From Guillardia theta CCMP2712 (taxonomy: Eukaryota > Cryptophyceae > Pyrenomonadales > Geminigeraceae): a stretch of 64,000 bases of DNA. The notes under the pieces are model-generated. The model had not been told where the DNA came from, did not search any database, and worked only from the letters and a program-made list of their open reading frames with translations. Position 1 is the stretch's first letter, and every line of letters begins with the position of its first letter. A program made the translations under genes and the position numbers. Of this stretch, positions 1 through 12,621 are shown one piece after another. The DNA lies in NCBI RefSeq assembly GCF_000315625.1, contig NW_005434667.1:1046438-1110437 (forward strand), read 5' to 3'.

Positions 1-1073
1 TTGGGCAGTGAATCTGTGCGTATCCATAGAAATCCTTGACAAAGTCCATGCTTGGTTTCCATTTGCCCTTGTGATTGAATTGGAAAGCGAAGATTGCTTC
101 CACGACCCGAAAGGCTCCACTGATCACGGGCGAAAGGATTTGATGGGCAATCTTGATGGCTGCCCCTTGCGAGGGCCAAGCTCCCTTATACCAGCTCACA
201 AGTGCTTGACCAAATCGACTAGCGAAGACGAAACGAACAGGGATGAGACCAGCGATGAGGCGAGGTGTTCCCCAATGGGCGTTTCTAAATAGAAGTGTCG
301 ATCTGTTTCCCACCTCCCCAGCGTTCATTGCAATGTCGATCGCAGACTTGCCGGAACCGACAACAACAACTTTCTTTCCTTCGGAGATCGACGGGCTGAG
401 GTACTCGCTGGAGTGTAAGATCTTCCCCGCGAATTGACCCTGTTAATCGGTCAATTTCAACCAGCAACGATTCCCAGAGCTGTACCTCATTTTCGTAATG
501 AATCCTGTTCGGCGTGGTAGAGTACATACCTTGGCAGATGACGGTGTAATCGAACGTGTGTTTCTCTTGGTTTCCAGTTGGGGTCTTGACAGTCAATTCC
601 CATCCCCGTTCTCCGTCAGGTCTTCGGGCAATCTTCTCCACGGTCGTGTTCAGCCTGCCATCATTCATCACTTCAGAATGCTGTTCTGTTCGATGTACCT
701 AGTCTTCGATAGAATATCATGCTTGATAGCAAATGACTTGATATACTCTTGGATCTCAGGACCAGATGCATAATCACCGTATGAAGCAGGGAAATCGGGA
801 AACTCGAAGAGTTTACGTTGAACCTAAAAGTCTAGTCAGCCATTTGCCTGAGGTAGCTGAATTTGTCAGCACCTGAATTCCAAAGCCAGTGTAATTTTCT
901 CGCCAAAGACCTCCAACATCAGGCGCCTTATCAAAAAGAACACAGTCGAACCCCCTCTCCTTGAGTGACCGAGCAACTTGCAGGCCTGCAACACCGGCGC
1001 CCACAATTCCAATTTTCTTCACTTTCGATCCTGAAGTGGAGAAGAATCTGTTTCGAAAAGGAATGAGGAGCAA
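1..1073 (-). CDS. Flavin-containing monooxygenase (FMO), 3' end cut by window edge
   Basis: FMOs use FAD and NADPH to oxygenate soft nucleophiles. Reading down from 1073, the first exon has a short basic stretch and then the FAD motif GIVGAGVAGL. An intron at 824-872 and another at 440-485 (46 nt) restore the frame. After the second, the chain reads FAGKILHSSEYL, the FMO signature FxGxxxHxxxY, and then VVVVGSGKSAIDIA, the NADPH-binding Rossmann motif. The frame also shifts between about 680 and 705; I could not decide whether this is a tiny intron or an indel. The start is uncertain because the frame has no ATG near 1073, so an upstream exon is likely. The C-terminus lies outside the window. 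The basic N-terminus (FRNRFFSTSG) could be a mitochondrial presequence, which is inference. Confidence 0.85.
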
Positions 1074-1394
1074 CTCAAATTCGCCCGTCCATCCTAAGAT
1101 ATTTTCTAAGAACCTTTTAAGTTTCTCTCCTTGTAATTTGATGCTTTCACTATCCCTCTTTTACTCTTACAATACCATTAGGTCCTATTTCAATCCCTCC
1201 AATTGTTTTGCACTTCCTGCCCCCAGAAACATTTTGTGAATGCACGTAGGGAGATTGCGTTTCTGTCTATCTCCACCCTTCCTGTCTTGTCTATAGTCTG
1301 CCTGCCTGCTGCCTGCATTTGCTCTGCAATTTCGTCTCAATTGCTTACCTTCCTCGCACCGCTGGCAGCATGGTGTCGAAGGGAGCAAATATCG

Positions 1395-1530
1395 TAGATG
1401 GTGGGGTGGGGGGTTGCCCCTAAACCCCATTGGGGTTTTACAGAATGGCAAAGGATTGAGAAAGGAGGGGTGGTAGAGAATGAGGCACAGTGATGAGTGC
1501 GGACGGGTGGTGGGGTACTCGAATTGGACG
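1395..1530. promoter_or_regulatory. G-rich intergenic tract with GGGGTA motif
   Basis: This lies between the divergent FMO and potassium-channel genes. It contains several G runs and one GGGGTACTCGA at 1512-1522; the same 11-mer recurs near 6570 in another divergent intergenic region. Interpretation as a promoter element is inference from position and recurrence. The following stretch, 1555-1617, is an A/G-only purine tract, and 1620-1985 holds no gene I can recognise. Confidence 0.4.
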
Positions 1531-1990
1531 CGGCACGGGCCGCGTCCAGATTCAAAAAAAATAAAAAAAGAAACAAGAAAAAAAGAAGAAAAAAGAAGAA
1601 AAAAGAAGAAAAGAATTTCAACATTCCCCCACAGTGACAAGATTTCGTCAACTCCCTGACGATTTTTATAATATATTTTCATTCCCCTTTTGTATCAAAT
1701 AAAATCTTTTTAGCAGTCAAAACTTTTAAGTATCCAGTACTCATTTAAATTATTTTTGAATCAAATCACAATCAGTCTGATTTTAAAAAGATAAATCTCG
1801 GTCACATGGACAGAATGCTGCCGGCAGCGGAGGACAGGATGCGGCGAGAAATGGATAGCATAGACGAAAGAATGTGAGCGACACGTGTCATGACATCTCA
1901 TATGACCATGCCGTATCTCGCACATAACATAGCATCGCATCATATGAATCATATTCAACAGGACGGAATGATGTGACTTGAAGCTGCAGG

Positions 1991-4900
1991 TTTAGAAGAC
2001 AGAAGATCATTGTAGCCTTATGCTTTCTGTCTCTCTTCATTGGGGTTGTGATTAACGAGAAATGTGCTTCTGTCGACTATATCAACGGATATACATCAGA
2101 TGGCTCTACTGTTCCTGTTCCAGACATCGGCAATGTTCCTCGGAGCTGTGATTCTACCCTTGGGTCCAACTTGAAATATCTCTCGACTTTGCTAGCGATC
2201 GTGATGGTTATTTTCATGGTAAGGACAGTAGATATACAGAGCCCGCCTATCATGATAAATTATCGCAGATCATGCATTCAAAAGATGGCCACGGGAAAGC
2301 AAAGATCGTTAGAATCGTTCAAAAGAAGGCTTTTACTCTTCCCAACCAAATTCTGAGTGCAGCTATCATTTGTCTGGAAGTGGTCATAGTCTTCGTCCAC
2401 ATAGTAAGTCTTGCTGATAAGACGTCAATTCTGTAATGTTCATCTTTTCAGCCTCCAAAGATTCAGAAAGATTTTCAAGTCCAAGTCTTGGGAGTGACGA
2501 TATACTATAGATTTGAGTCTATAGCTTGTGCGATCATGATTGCAAGGCTGTATCACTCCGGAAAACTCTTAATAATGTTTGCAGAACAAAATTACTTCTC
2601 CGCCAAGAATTCGTTGCTAATGCAGGACATGAGTACGTTCAGGCAGATTCAAGATCAACCTTTATTGCGTCGAGCATTGGCCCTGAAGCTCCTTATTACT
2701 AGACATCCGATATACACGCTCCTGTTCTTCCTTTGCCATCTTTTCTTCTCACAGACTTACTTGCTTCGAATAGCTGGTAAGAGATGTCTGAGAATGGAGA
2801 AAACGTCATTGTGTCTGATTGGATTCATCAGAGGGACCTGCTTATCAGCCTCACAGCAAGTATTGGGCAGACCAGATGTGGGTGATAGTCACGCAGGTGA
2901 GCTTTCGTATGCGTTGCCATGTGCTCATGCTGACTGGTCTTTCAGGGGACAACAGGGGACGGCACGTCGCAGCCGATGACCCACGTGGGGAGGCTTGCAG
3001 CAGTGATTGTCATCGTTTCCATGGCAATCATCCTCGCCTTTTTAACGTCTTCTACGACGCGAACGCTGCTGCTGTCGAATCAAGAAGAAGTCTTGCTTTC
3101 AAAGCACAAACGCAATGAATACCTGAGTGTTGTGATTAACTCTGCGGCGAAGATCATACAGCACTGGTGGAGAAATCAACATCTCTATCGCAACACCCAA
3201 TCCTACAGGGGCGGACGGACGCAAGATAGACAAAAAGCGCAACGAAACTTGGAGAAACTCAGAGTTGCGAGAAACTTGGAGAGGATGAGAAATTCGAACA
3301 AGAGCATGCGGAACGTGCAGGACCGAGAGTCTTCTCCTCGTCCCAAGTCTGTTGATCAAACAAGAGTTGGAGGAACTTCCTCAAAATCCTGGGACTGCCT
3401 CGCACTTTTCAAGCAAGAATCCTATACAACAGATGTCGCAGAGAAGAAGACAATGTTGCGAAAAGAATTCCTTCATGCCGTCCATGTCCTCAAACACTTC
3501 ACGCAGGGAACGGAAGGAAACATTCTGTCTAGCCTTGCTGCCATGATGCCAGCAAGTGGCTCGCCAATGCGGGAGAGCGTCAGAGGGTCTACACGAAATG
3601 GTCACTCAGTGACGAGGAACAGCTTCCGAGGTCAGAGAAGCCTAGCGGCTGGATGGTCCACCAAGGAGAGGGAGTCGAGGACACCGCAAAGCAAGGCAGG
3701 ACCGGAGGGAGTGAAACTTTCTCTCCCTCCTCGACGCAGAAATGAAGTCGAGAACGATCTGAGCGATGACTCAGGTGTCTCTCCCGCTACTTACCTCCCT
3801 CTCAACCTTTTCCCTCTGAATGTCTCTGCCACTTTGTACTCTCTCGTCAACTTTCCACCTCATGCGTCGATATGGACTTCTTTCTGATTTTCTTGTTTCC
3901 ACAGAATTTTCTCCTGCTCAATCCTTCTGGCAAGCCCATCCTCTGCGCGGTATGAATCAGGTGAATCAGGTTGCCGACGATAATGTCGAAGAAATCAAAA
4001 CCATGCTGTCACGCATCGAGTCAAGGATGGATGGCATGCAAGGAGCCATCAAGCTGCTGAATCAGAAGTTTGATTCGCTCATGGAGCAGCAGTACCTGAT
4101 TCTCACCGAGAAGGAGCAGGAGCTCCTCGATGAAGAGCAGCTGTCGGCTGCTCGATCTGAGACATCAGAGAACAAGTTCTTCGGGGAATTCGCCGGCGGC
4201 ATGCGGCCCAACTTTCCCTTCTCATCGGGTGGCATCGTGAGGATGCAGTGCGAGGCTCGCCCCACGTTCACGCGCGACAAGTCGGAGTCTGACACAGAGC
4301 TTGACACGTTCATCACTGACAACAGCGCCATGGCCAACACAGACAGACAGATGCAGCCCAAACGGATGTCAGATACTCTACCTGCCCGCACCACCAATGG
4401 TCCCCTTGGGAATTCTAACACTCTTCCTGCCCGTACGGCCAACGGCCTGAGGGCTAAGACTCCTCCTCTCTCAGCAGCCGCTCCTTCCTCTGCTCTCCCA
4501 GCAGCAGCTCCTTCCTCTGCTCTCCCAGCAGCAGCTCCTTCCCCCAGCCCTGCAGGCACGCCCAACGCCGGAGTCAATGACCTTGAGGGTGCGCCAGAAC
4601 GATCAGGTGAGAAATTCCTCTGCCTTCTCCTTCCTGACCCCCTCCAGGTCCTCAAGTCAGTCACAAGCCAATTCCCTTCCTCTCCCCAGAGCAGCCGGAC
4701 CTCGTCCTGGTCGGAAAGTCTCCTTCAACTCGTAGGCAGGGGGGGGCGGAGCTCCACAAGATCACTTCAGTGTCTGGCAACCGGACGAGGCTGCATGCTA
4801 GGTTGCAAGCAGAGCTTGACCTCCGCCGCCCTCCTCGCCGCTGGTTCATGCTTCAACAGAACCTCTCCACTGTCAACGTTGCGTCCCCTTCCTGGGTCCG

Positions 4901-5478
4901 CAGCAGCGACAGAGGAGCTCGGGACGGCAGCAGGGAGCACTTCACACCGCCATCCCCATGGGTGAGCTCGCAATCGCCGGGCAGCAGACAGCAGTCTCCC
5001 AGCATCCCTCCTCTACGTGTGGACATCGCAACCAGCCAACTCAACGTGGAGAGGCAGGTGGAAGTTCAAGAGCCGTCGGGGGCAGCAGCAAAGGGGCAGA
5101 TGGGGGAAGGAGCCTCCTTCCAGCACAAACGGACGTCCGTGGGCACACCAAGGGGGGAGGCAAGGAAGGAGAGCGCGAGGGGGAACGAGCACAAGGGCGA
5201 GCAGGGCCCCGTGCCTCAGCTGTTTGTGCATGAGTTGGGTCAGGCTCTAGATCGCGCAGGTAATGACTCGCGTTGACCTCCTACGTGAGGAGGACCTGAC
5301 GGTCGCTGCGCTAGAGGCCCGCATGAGAAGCAAGAGGTTCAGCAGTACCCCACCTGTGCTCGGCTCCTACCGTCCTGGGAGTGCCGCGAAGTTCCTGCAT
5401 GGAAAGCTGAGCTACAACGTGCTGCTGAACTCGGATCAGATCAGATCATCCAAATCTTCGAGATCCGATCAAGCCTGA
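1991..5478 (+). CDS. SK/IK-like calcium-activated potassium channel
   Basis: Joining 1991-2218, 2269-2403, 2452-2776, 2832-2896, 2946-3774, 3905-4606, 4690-5259 and 5315-5478 gives one open frame of about 1005 residues with consistent phases. The first part shows six hydrophobic segments in SK order, including IIVALCFLSLFIGVV, YLSTLLAIVMVIFMI and IICLEVVIVFVHIPPK. The pore exon reads YWADQMWVIVTQ followed by GTTGDGTSQPMTHVGR. After the last membrane segment comes AAKIIQHWWR, placed like the calmodulin-binding helix of SK channels. A coiled coil (VEEIKTMLSRIESRMDGMQG onward) and a long Ser/Pro-rich tail follow. The filter has Asp where Tyr is usual. The true start codon is not visible; an upstream exon probably ends near 1989. 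Identification as SK-like is firm in layout, less so in ion selectivity. Confidence 0.75.
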
Positions 5479-5624
5479 AGCAACATTGTTGTACATCGTT
5501 GTGATTAAACAAGTCGACATGTGAAAACATGCTCTCTATTCACAAGCTAAAGTTCAACAGGCAAATGGGCTTCAAAGAATATCTCTTCATCAGAATGCAC
5601 TTGATCATGGTGGATCTCTCCCTG

Positions 5625-6275
5625 CTACTTCGTGAATTTCGGAGGCTCTTTGCTCAGCTGCTCCATCCTCTCATCTATCAGTTTCTTCCTATCTTTTGCT
5701 AGCTGATTGTTTCGGTGACGAGCATTTTCCTGGATTCAGAACTCAGATCGAGACAACGCTCTAATCTTGTTATGTTCACCAGCTCACGAGCATTGCAGGT
5801 ATCCAGCCGCATCCTCAGCTCGTCGCACTTCCCCACAAACTTCCCGAAGCTGGCTTCTTTCACCAGGACACAATCGTAGTACGCCTTGTAGAAAGGCTCA
5901 CATACTGGATACTTGTTCGGCTTCACACTCTGTTCAATCAATCATCATCAGAGTGAGCCTACCAATCGTTTCTCGCCCGCCTATCCTTGAGAGCTACCTT
6001 GACTGATTATTATCTCCGTTTCTCCTCACGACACCTTTCATGTTCGCCCTGAATTCTAATGTTCAACATGCGGCCTCATTGTTTCCTACTCAAACATCAC
6101 ACATCCCCGTCTTGACTCGACCTCACCTACCCCACACTCCTCCTACAACTACCAGTACTAGTACTACTACTGCCCCTGCCTGTGTGCATGTTCACATAAC
6201 CTTGCCATTGATGGTCGGCGGCTTCTTGTAGTCTGGGTCAGCTCCGTACTCTGTCTGTGTCAGCGGAGACTGCAT
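5625..6275 (-). CDS. Twin Cx9C mitochondrial protein, CMC1/CMC2 family
   Basis: Exons 6275-6201, 5929-5780 and 5729-5625 join into 109 residues. Two Cx9C motifs are visible, CEPFYKAYYDC and CDELRMRLDTC, separated by 14 residues; this is the coiled-coil-helix-coiled-coil-helix layout of CMC proteins, which are imported into the intermembrane space, oxidised there, and help assemble cytochrome c oxidase. The C-terminus is basic and helical (RHRNNQLAKDRKKLIDERME). The start at 6275 is preferred over a start at 5941 because it adds a plausible N-terminus (MQSPLTQTEYGADPDYKKPP) and removes an in-frame stop; it requires a 271-nt intron. The gene is divergent from the CEP44-like gene, and the G-rich tract 6370-6580 lies between their starts. 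Confidence 0.8.
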
Positions 6276-6369
6276 TGCGCTGTACCCAATCCGCTACCAC
6301 CCTCCAAAACAACAAAGGCCCCTTTAGGCGACAGCTCGGAGACAAGTACCGGTTATTTTAAACTAAATT

Positions 6370-6580
6370 ACAGGGGTATATGGGATTCATTGAGGGGTGA
6401 GGGGTACTACCCTTGAAGGTGCTACCCCAGAAGTACGACTGCTCTACGTTTGAGGATGACCCACCCCGATTTACGTGTTGATAATTCATACTAAATAGTG
6501 GGTGGGGTACCATTTTGCTGAAGGAGGGGTAGAATTAATGGGAGAAAGAGGGGTGAGAATTGTCTGCGGGGTACTCGACC
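6370..6580. promoter_or_regulatory. GGGGTA-motif cluster between divergent genes
   Basis: At least six copies of GGGGTA or its complement TACCCC fall in about 210 bases, including GGGGTAC at 6401, TACCCC at 6423 and GGGGTACTCGA near 6570. The tract sits between the starts of the CMC-family gene and the CEP44-like gene, so a bidirectional promoter is a reasonable inference. No TATA-like sequence stands out. Confidence 0.5.
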
Positions 6581-6776
6581 TCGTCTCCCGCCAGTCTCGC
6601 CCGTCATGCAGAAAGGAAGACGAGGACAACGTGGATGAGTGAGAGGAGGAGGACGAGAGGCGTTTTCATCCATGATCATGGTCCTTTATGCCTAACACTT
6701 CCTTGATTTTGAGGACCTTAGTACAAAATTGTGCCTGAGGAAAGCTGAGAATAGTTTAGATCGTGGACTGAAAACG

Positions 6777-8162
6777 ATGGTTCGTAAATCTACATGCACT
6801 ACTGGTGACCTGGCCAATAATATCGACAAGCTTCGTCGAGAACTGTTACAATGTAAGTATCCTGGTCCTTTGGATACGAGAGCCTGGAAGAAAGGAAATC
6901 CAGCGGACTTGCTTCCTCTGATGCATTACGCGCTGCTTGGATATTCGAAGTGGGTGCACGATTATCTTGTGGAGAAGGGCTACGATTTGTTTTCGAAGAC
7001 AGACATTCGATTTGTTGAGACCATACAGAAGATCATGAGGGAAGAGTTTGACTATCAACCACAGGTGTGTCTCCGCCTTTGCTACTCTTTCAACCCCTGA
7101 CTCTGTTCACAGCTTCGGGTAGACCAATTTTTCATGGATGGTTTTGTCGAGAGGAAGATCATCTTGGTACACGACTTGCTCAAACTCTGCCAGAAATGCC
7201 ATTGTGAAATCCGAAGAAGCTCCAGATCTACTTCAGAATCCAGCAAGGACAGGTCCTCAGGAGCTCTCAAGAAAGTGACCCCAGGCAGATTTGTGAATGG
7301 GGGAGAGCTGGGGCTGTCCTCTGACCCAGAGAACGAGGATGCTGCTCCTCCACGACCTCTCAAGCCTCCTACCCCACAACAGTTCGGCTCCTCCTTCCTC
7401 GAGCTCCCGTCTCCGACACCGAAGGTGCAACAGACGGACCGGTCAGACGTTGGCTTGCCGCAGATGATGACGGCAGACAGTTTGTCGTCGATCTATGTCG
7501 TGAACGAGATGCACAGATCTTCGACGGAACTGACGACTTCGCAAGAAGAAAAACACTCGTCCAATTCAAGGTTTCAAGCACCGGTGCATACCAGGGGAAG
7601 GGTGGTGAGGGAGGTCGAACAAGATCGAATGTCGATTCAAGAAATGGACAGGATGGAGGAGTTGGAGGGAATGCGAATGAAAGTCGCTGGCCTTGAAAGA
7701 CAGATGGAGCAATTTTACCTCGTTACAGAGAAGGTCCGACAGTTGGAGCACGAGTTGAAGGCCGCAAGTCTCATATCAGATGGCAAGATCCGATTCCTCG
7801 AAGAGAGGGTAGCAGCGCTAGAAAATCAGCTTGAGTTGAAGGAGGGCAAGGAGTTAGCTGAAGGTGTCATCCCTCACAAGAAGACTGACATTCAAGAGCT
7901 TCAAGGATCCTCTGAGCTCATCAACTTTGCGCCTGAAGGCAGCAATGCTCACCGTGGCGATGGAGGGAGCATACAGGATCGAAAGTCTCAAGGAGCTCCT
8001 GCTGCCACTGTGCTGGAGGTGCCGTCAGCGGCGAGCGAGCCAGCTTTCGATCTCGTGGACCAGGAAGGAGAAATCACGGACGAGAAACTCAAAACTTTCA
8101 TCTCGAGCATCCGACAGAGATTCAAAGAAACTCACGAGCTCCTGCGATCCACAAGGAAGTGA
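6777..8162 (+). CDS. CEP44: CEP44-like centrosomal protein
   Basis: Exons 6777-7064 and 7113-8162 (48-nt intron) encode 445 residues. Residues 1-135 match the CEP44 domain: TTGDLANNIDKLRRELLQCKYPG, then KKGNPADLLPLMHYALLGYS, DLFSKTDIRFVETIQKIMRE and, across the splice, YQPQLRVDQFFMDGFVERK. In animals CEP44 is a proximal centriole-lumen protein needed to convert centrioles to centrosomes, so a basal-body role is expected here. A coiled coil follows at about residues 285-350 (MEELEGMRMKVAGLERQMEQ onward). The linker is Ser-rich and poorly conserved. The start is the ATG at 6777. Confidence 0.85.
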
Positions 8163-8334
8163 AAGCAGCGAGAGGTACAAAGAGTGGCCTCAAATCTATG
8201 GAATGTTGTAAATGAATGAATGGCGTGATCTTATACCGACATTGCCTGTTATTGCCTGACCTGACGATTTCTTGAATTACTTGGAAGTTACGTGGTCCTT
8301 CTGATCGTTAGGTTGTCAAACTTTGACTAGGAGA

Positions 8335-8430
8335 GGCAGCGTGGGTGAGGTAGTGTTGATCACCGGTGCATGATATGGAATCATCCTGATATTGACTAGG
8401 TAGGGTAGGAAATGAGGAGGGGTAGGGGTG
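8335..8430. promoter_or_regulatory. G-rich tract just upstream of the large acidic ORF
   Basis: The sequence contains GTAGGGTAGG and, ending at the border, GGGGTAGGGGTG. It is the same motif class seen in other 5' intergenic regions and lies within 25 bases of the ATG at 8452. A promoter role is inference. Confidence 0.35.
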
Positions 8431-8451
8431 AACGAAAAGGAGCCGCGCACC

Positions 8452-8700
8452 ATGAAGCTCATGAAACGGCTGATGGGAAGAGGAGGAGGGAAGGAAGGAG
8501 GAGGGAAGGGAGAAGCAGAAGAGAAGGACGTGGATGAAAATACAAGAGGAGGAGCAGGAAAACCGGGAATCCGCAGAGGTTCGGACTTTGAAGGACAGGC
8601 AAGTTTCGTCTTCAAGGTGGAAGGGAGAAGGAAACCCGATGATCATTACGAGGAGGAGTATGAGGAGGACGAGGAGGACGAGGAGGACGAGGAGGACGAG

Positions 8701-8732
<32 letters not shown>

Positions 8733-11700
8733 AGAAGAAGAAGAAGAAGAAATGGAATATGAATATGACGAAGATGACCAAGGCAAGCATCAGTCCGAAA
8801 GTCAGAATGGACATTTGACAGATGAGCAGAGTGAAGAGGAGGATGAAATTTACAATCAGAATCCAAGGAGAGAGTACAAGAAGCTTCAAACAGACAGTGG
8901 AAACTTGATATCGGAAAAGAGTGATGTTTCCATATCAGAAAAATCGTTCATGTCCCCGGACAACTCTTATCACGCAAACTCGTATGTCCCTTCGAAGGAT
9001 CTGTTCCATCAAGATGACGGCACATATGAGTCTGATGAAGCTGAGGAGCATCAAAAGGAATCTGGCGAAGTCGAAGTTATCGCTACAACCAGCACAAGTG
9101 AGCGACACAGCATGGACAGGTCTCAACGGGAGCAATCGGTCGGGAGGACTGAAGCTCTTATGTACTCAGGCAGCAGCTCTCAAGCAGGAGACTTCGATCA
9201 TCTGCAAGAGCTAGGGGTTGACTTCTACTCGGTCAAGAGCACTCGTCCTCGTCCTCGCGAAATCACCCCGAGATATTTCGACCCGCGAGTCCCTTGGACC
9301 CCAGGGCGGTCGGGCGCGACCACAACGTTCCAAACTCCGCATGAGACGAGGTCACCGTCAAGAGGAGCGACGGGAAGTCCTATGAACGAGAGGAGAGGAG
9401 TACTGAAGAGAAGCTCCGCCGAGATGGCCCAGGTTGTCCACGACAATGCCTTACACTCTAGTCGCCCTTCAGTGGATCCGAATCATCATCAGCTGCCAGG
9501 AGAAGGTAGTCAAGGCAGTCCAGCAGCCGAGCCGGAGGATCAGAGTGATGGCTCTAACGGTGAGGATGAGGATGAGCACTCTAGTGAGGTGACAGACGAA
9601 GAATCGAGCATGGGAGGAGGGGAAGGTGGATTTAGTAGGTTACCTGAGAGGTCGATCCCGAAGCCGGAGGTCCTTCCTATCGATCCAGCAGACATCTCTC
9701 AAATGCAAGATGAGCTGAAACAGAAATTCTCCGAGTTTCTTGGTGACGACGGGGAGGACCTTGTCACCATGAAGAACTTGAGGGCATCAGATGGCAAGGA
9801 AGGGGAGAAGGAAAGAGCGGAAATGCTGCCACCCACGCGCAGGTCTGACCATATTGATGAGGCTGATGATGCTGGCTATCGCCATTCCAACAATCTTGGG
9901 TCAAGGCTGAGCGAGATCTACAAGACCATCTTCAACCATCCCGCCAGCCATCTCGAGCTGACGTCTGGCGATTCTCACTCCATCCCCTCCTCGCGGGGCA
10001 GACCTGAGCATCATGTGGAGTTTGCTGAGGAGATGGCGGAAGGGCACACAGCGAGCTATCGGTTGAGACGAGAAGACGTGGACAGGCTCGATGGCGATCA
10101 CAGGGGAAGCACGGAGAGCAGTGTGGTAGCTTACTCCGAGTGGTCAGAGATGGTGGACACGATTCGATCCTCCATAGAGAAAGACAGACCGAGCACAAGA
10201 GATTTTGAAGACGTGAACCACAAGTTCGAGGAGGAGGAGGTGGTGGAGGAGGAGGAGGAGGACGGGGACGAGGACGAGGATGAGGACGAGGACGAAATGC
10301 ACATGCATGATTTCGACTATGAGGACAGCTACGAGCACACGCACGAATTCCAGCACGAGCTCGAGGACCAAGAGACTGGACAGAAGGAGGGGAGAGAGAG
10401 GATGGTCGACAGCCAGCCAGTGAGCAGGGGGAAGGACAACGAAGATTTTTCAATCTCTGAAGATTTCCATCAGTTTTCTCGTGCCTCTGCGAGTTATGCC
10501 AGCAGTTACGACTGCTCGGTCTTCTCTATCGCCTGTCATGATGCAGACGATGGGCATGACAAGGCTCACAGTCAGGTCCACAGCGCTGATCTCGAAAGGC
10601 AGGGGGGAAACTCCCGAGTTGCAGAGCGTAAGGAGGAGAGCAAAGCTGAAGTCAAGCATGGAGAGCGGAAGGAGGGGGAGCAGGAGGCTACCCCCCGCAC
10701 AGTCTTCGTCGACAAACTCCTGCGCACGTTCCCTTCCAGCTTGACAGAGACCAGAAACTTCCTGTGGAACCTGCCGTGGAAGGAGCTCAAGTATATTGCG
10801 ATGTGGAATGGCGTGAAGCTCTTTGGGCGGGAGAGGAGGAGGGAGCATATTGTCCACGATCTGATCAGCTGTGCTGAAGGAGGCAGTCCCATCATCCTCT
10901 CTTCCTCCTCCCCTTCTCTTCCTGGCTGTGTGCGCAGGTCGATTCCTGTCAAGGAGCTGATCCGGGAATCGAGGAGGATGAGGAACTTAGAGCAAAGACG
11001 CCACAGTGAAGCTGACGCACACGCCTCCCCTGATTACCATCACAGCAGTATCAGTAGTGGGAAGCTCCGCAGAGGCTCTGCAACTTCTGCCTACTCCTCC
11101 TCCTCCTCCTCGTTCCCCGCATCCTCGGTGCCGCTCATCCTGCAGCTGGACGGAAGGATCATGTCGGAGTACAGCGAGAAGTTGATGTCCAAGTTCCTGG
11201 TCGAAGACCTTTCGATCGCCACCAAGACCGAGACCTCGAGGTTCGTCGTCAGCAGCATCAAGCGCTCTCTCAGCGAAACGAGATTCTTCATCGTAGTTAA
11301 GCTTCACATCCTGGAAGCTGGAGGAGCTGGAGGAGCTGGAGAAGACGAGGAAGAAGAAATATCTTCTTCCAAACTCTTGCTCGAGATCACAACTCAGCTA
11401 CAAGATAAGTTTGCTCCGATCTACGACGGAAAGGTCACCAGAAGCATTCTCTCTGTCTCGATCGTCTCCAACATCGGGGAGGAAGTCGAAATTCCATCTC
11501 CCTCTCCTCGTCTCCTCGCTTCCAACAGCATATGTGGGTTGGACACGTCACGTTCCAAGGAGCTGAAGCCTCCCTCTTTCACTGGCCTAGCGCAGGATTC
11601 TCCCTCTTGCTCTCTTCCTGTCCTTGGAGAGGAGGACGAGCTTGAGGAGGCGTGTCCCCCCCTGATCCCCGTAGGAGAGTGGAGGGAGAGGGTCGACTGT

Positions 11701-12621
11701 CAGCCCCGGCAGGGGACTCGCGGTGAGGTGATGGCGCGAGAAGATCGAAAGAGGATGGTACAACCTCTGCTCGCCCAACCAGCTCCGAGCTCGCAACGTG
11801 CTGGAGGCCAGCTGGACTTGCCCCCCGACAAGTCACGTACGGTCCTTCTGGATCCCGACAACCTTCTGCCCATCGAGGATGGGGTCGAGTCGTACATAGA
11901 GCTGAAGAGGAGGAGCATGCGAGCGATGGAGAGGAAAGTGATCTTCCGTACGACCTCCTCATCCTCATCCTCCTCCTCGGCCTCAGCCCTTGAGCATTTG
12001 GATTCGCTTGCCACCATCTTCGAGTCTGTCCTCGTCGGGCAGAATTGGGACAGGAGGAGGAGCTATGGGAGAGGGCGGGCCGTTGACAGGAGGAGCAGGT
12101 ACTTCTTTTCTAGCATGGAGGGGACGATCAAACGGATCTCTTCAAGTTCCTTCATGGAGGAGGAAGGCGCGATACCCAGCAGCTCCAAGGACATGGCAGA
12201 GCAGTCCATCCTTGCCCGGCTGCTGGTGGAGGGTCGGGCGACGACTCAGTCCTCCCGCTCCTCCTCCCGTCAGTTCGACTTCCTTCGGGATCTCAGAAGC
12301 CACCTAGAACAATTCCTCAACTCCATGGTTGACATCGATTCGAATCGCGTCAAAATCATTAGGATGAACCAGCACAACTCGCTGCAGGATGAGGAAATCG
12401 ACTCCGTGCTCTCCTTCGATGCCGACATTCAGATTGCTCCTCCTACCTTCGACAGATACTCCACCTTCAACGCTCCTGCCAACGTCATCTGGGAGCATCT
12501 GAGGAAGAGGTTCGGGCAGGAAGGACACTGTTTCACACAACTCGTGCTAGAGGAAGAAGTCATTTCCTTCAAAATTTCAATGCGCCATCTCAGTAGCAAG
12601 GTAGACCTCTCTCTTCTTTAA
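8452..12621 (+). CDS. Large acidic low-complexity protein, function unknown
   Basis: One uninterrupted frame of 1389 residues from the ATG at 8452 (good context, CACC-ATG), long for a window full of introns. Residues 60-115 are nearly pure Glu/Asp from a GAGGAC repeat, and a second acidic run occurs near 10230-10300. Much of the rest is Ser/Glu-rich and probably disordered. Two ordered patches stand out: about residues 765-810, with LPWKELKYIAMWNGVKLFGR, which resembles a SAP-type helix-turn-helix; and the last 120 residues, ending in ISMRHLSSK. An alternative end exists, since AAG-GTAGAC at 12600 could be a donor. I do not recognise the protein. It ends facing the gene at 12848. Confidence 0.6.

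Noticed and set aside
8308-8889. Reverse-strand frame with a long Leu/Val-rich hydrophobic stretch
   Set aside because: It is the complement of the GAGGAC repeat that encodes the acidic run of the forward gene.
10144-10453. Reverse-strand Pro/Arg or Val/Leu-rich frames
   Set aside because: Shadow of the second acidic run in the same forward gene; no start or splice support.
11091-12017. Reverse-strand frames under the large acidic gene
   Set aside because: Shadows of the forward coding frame, which has consistent codon use through the whole region.
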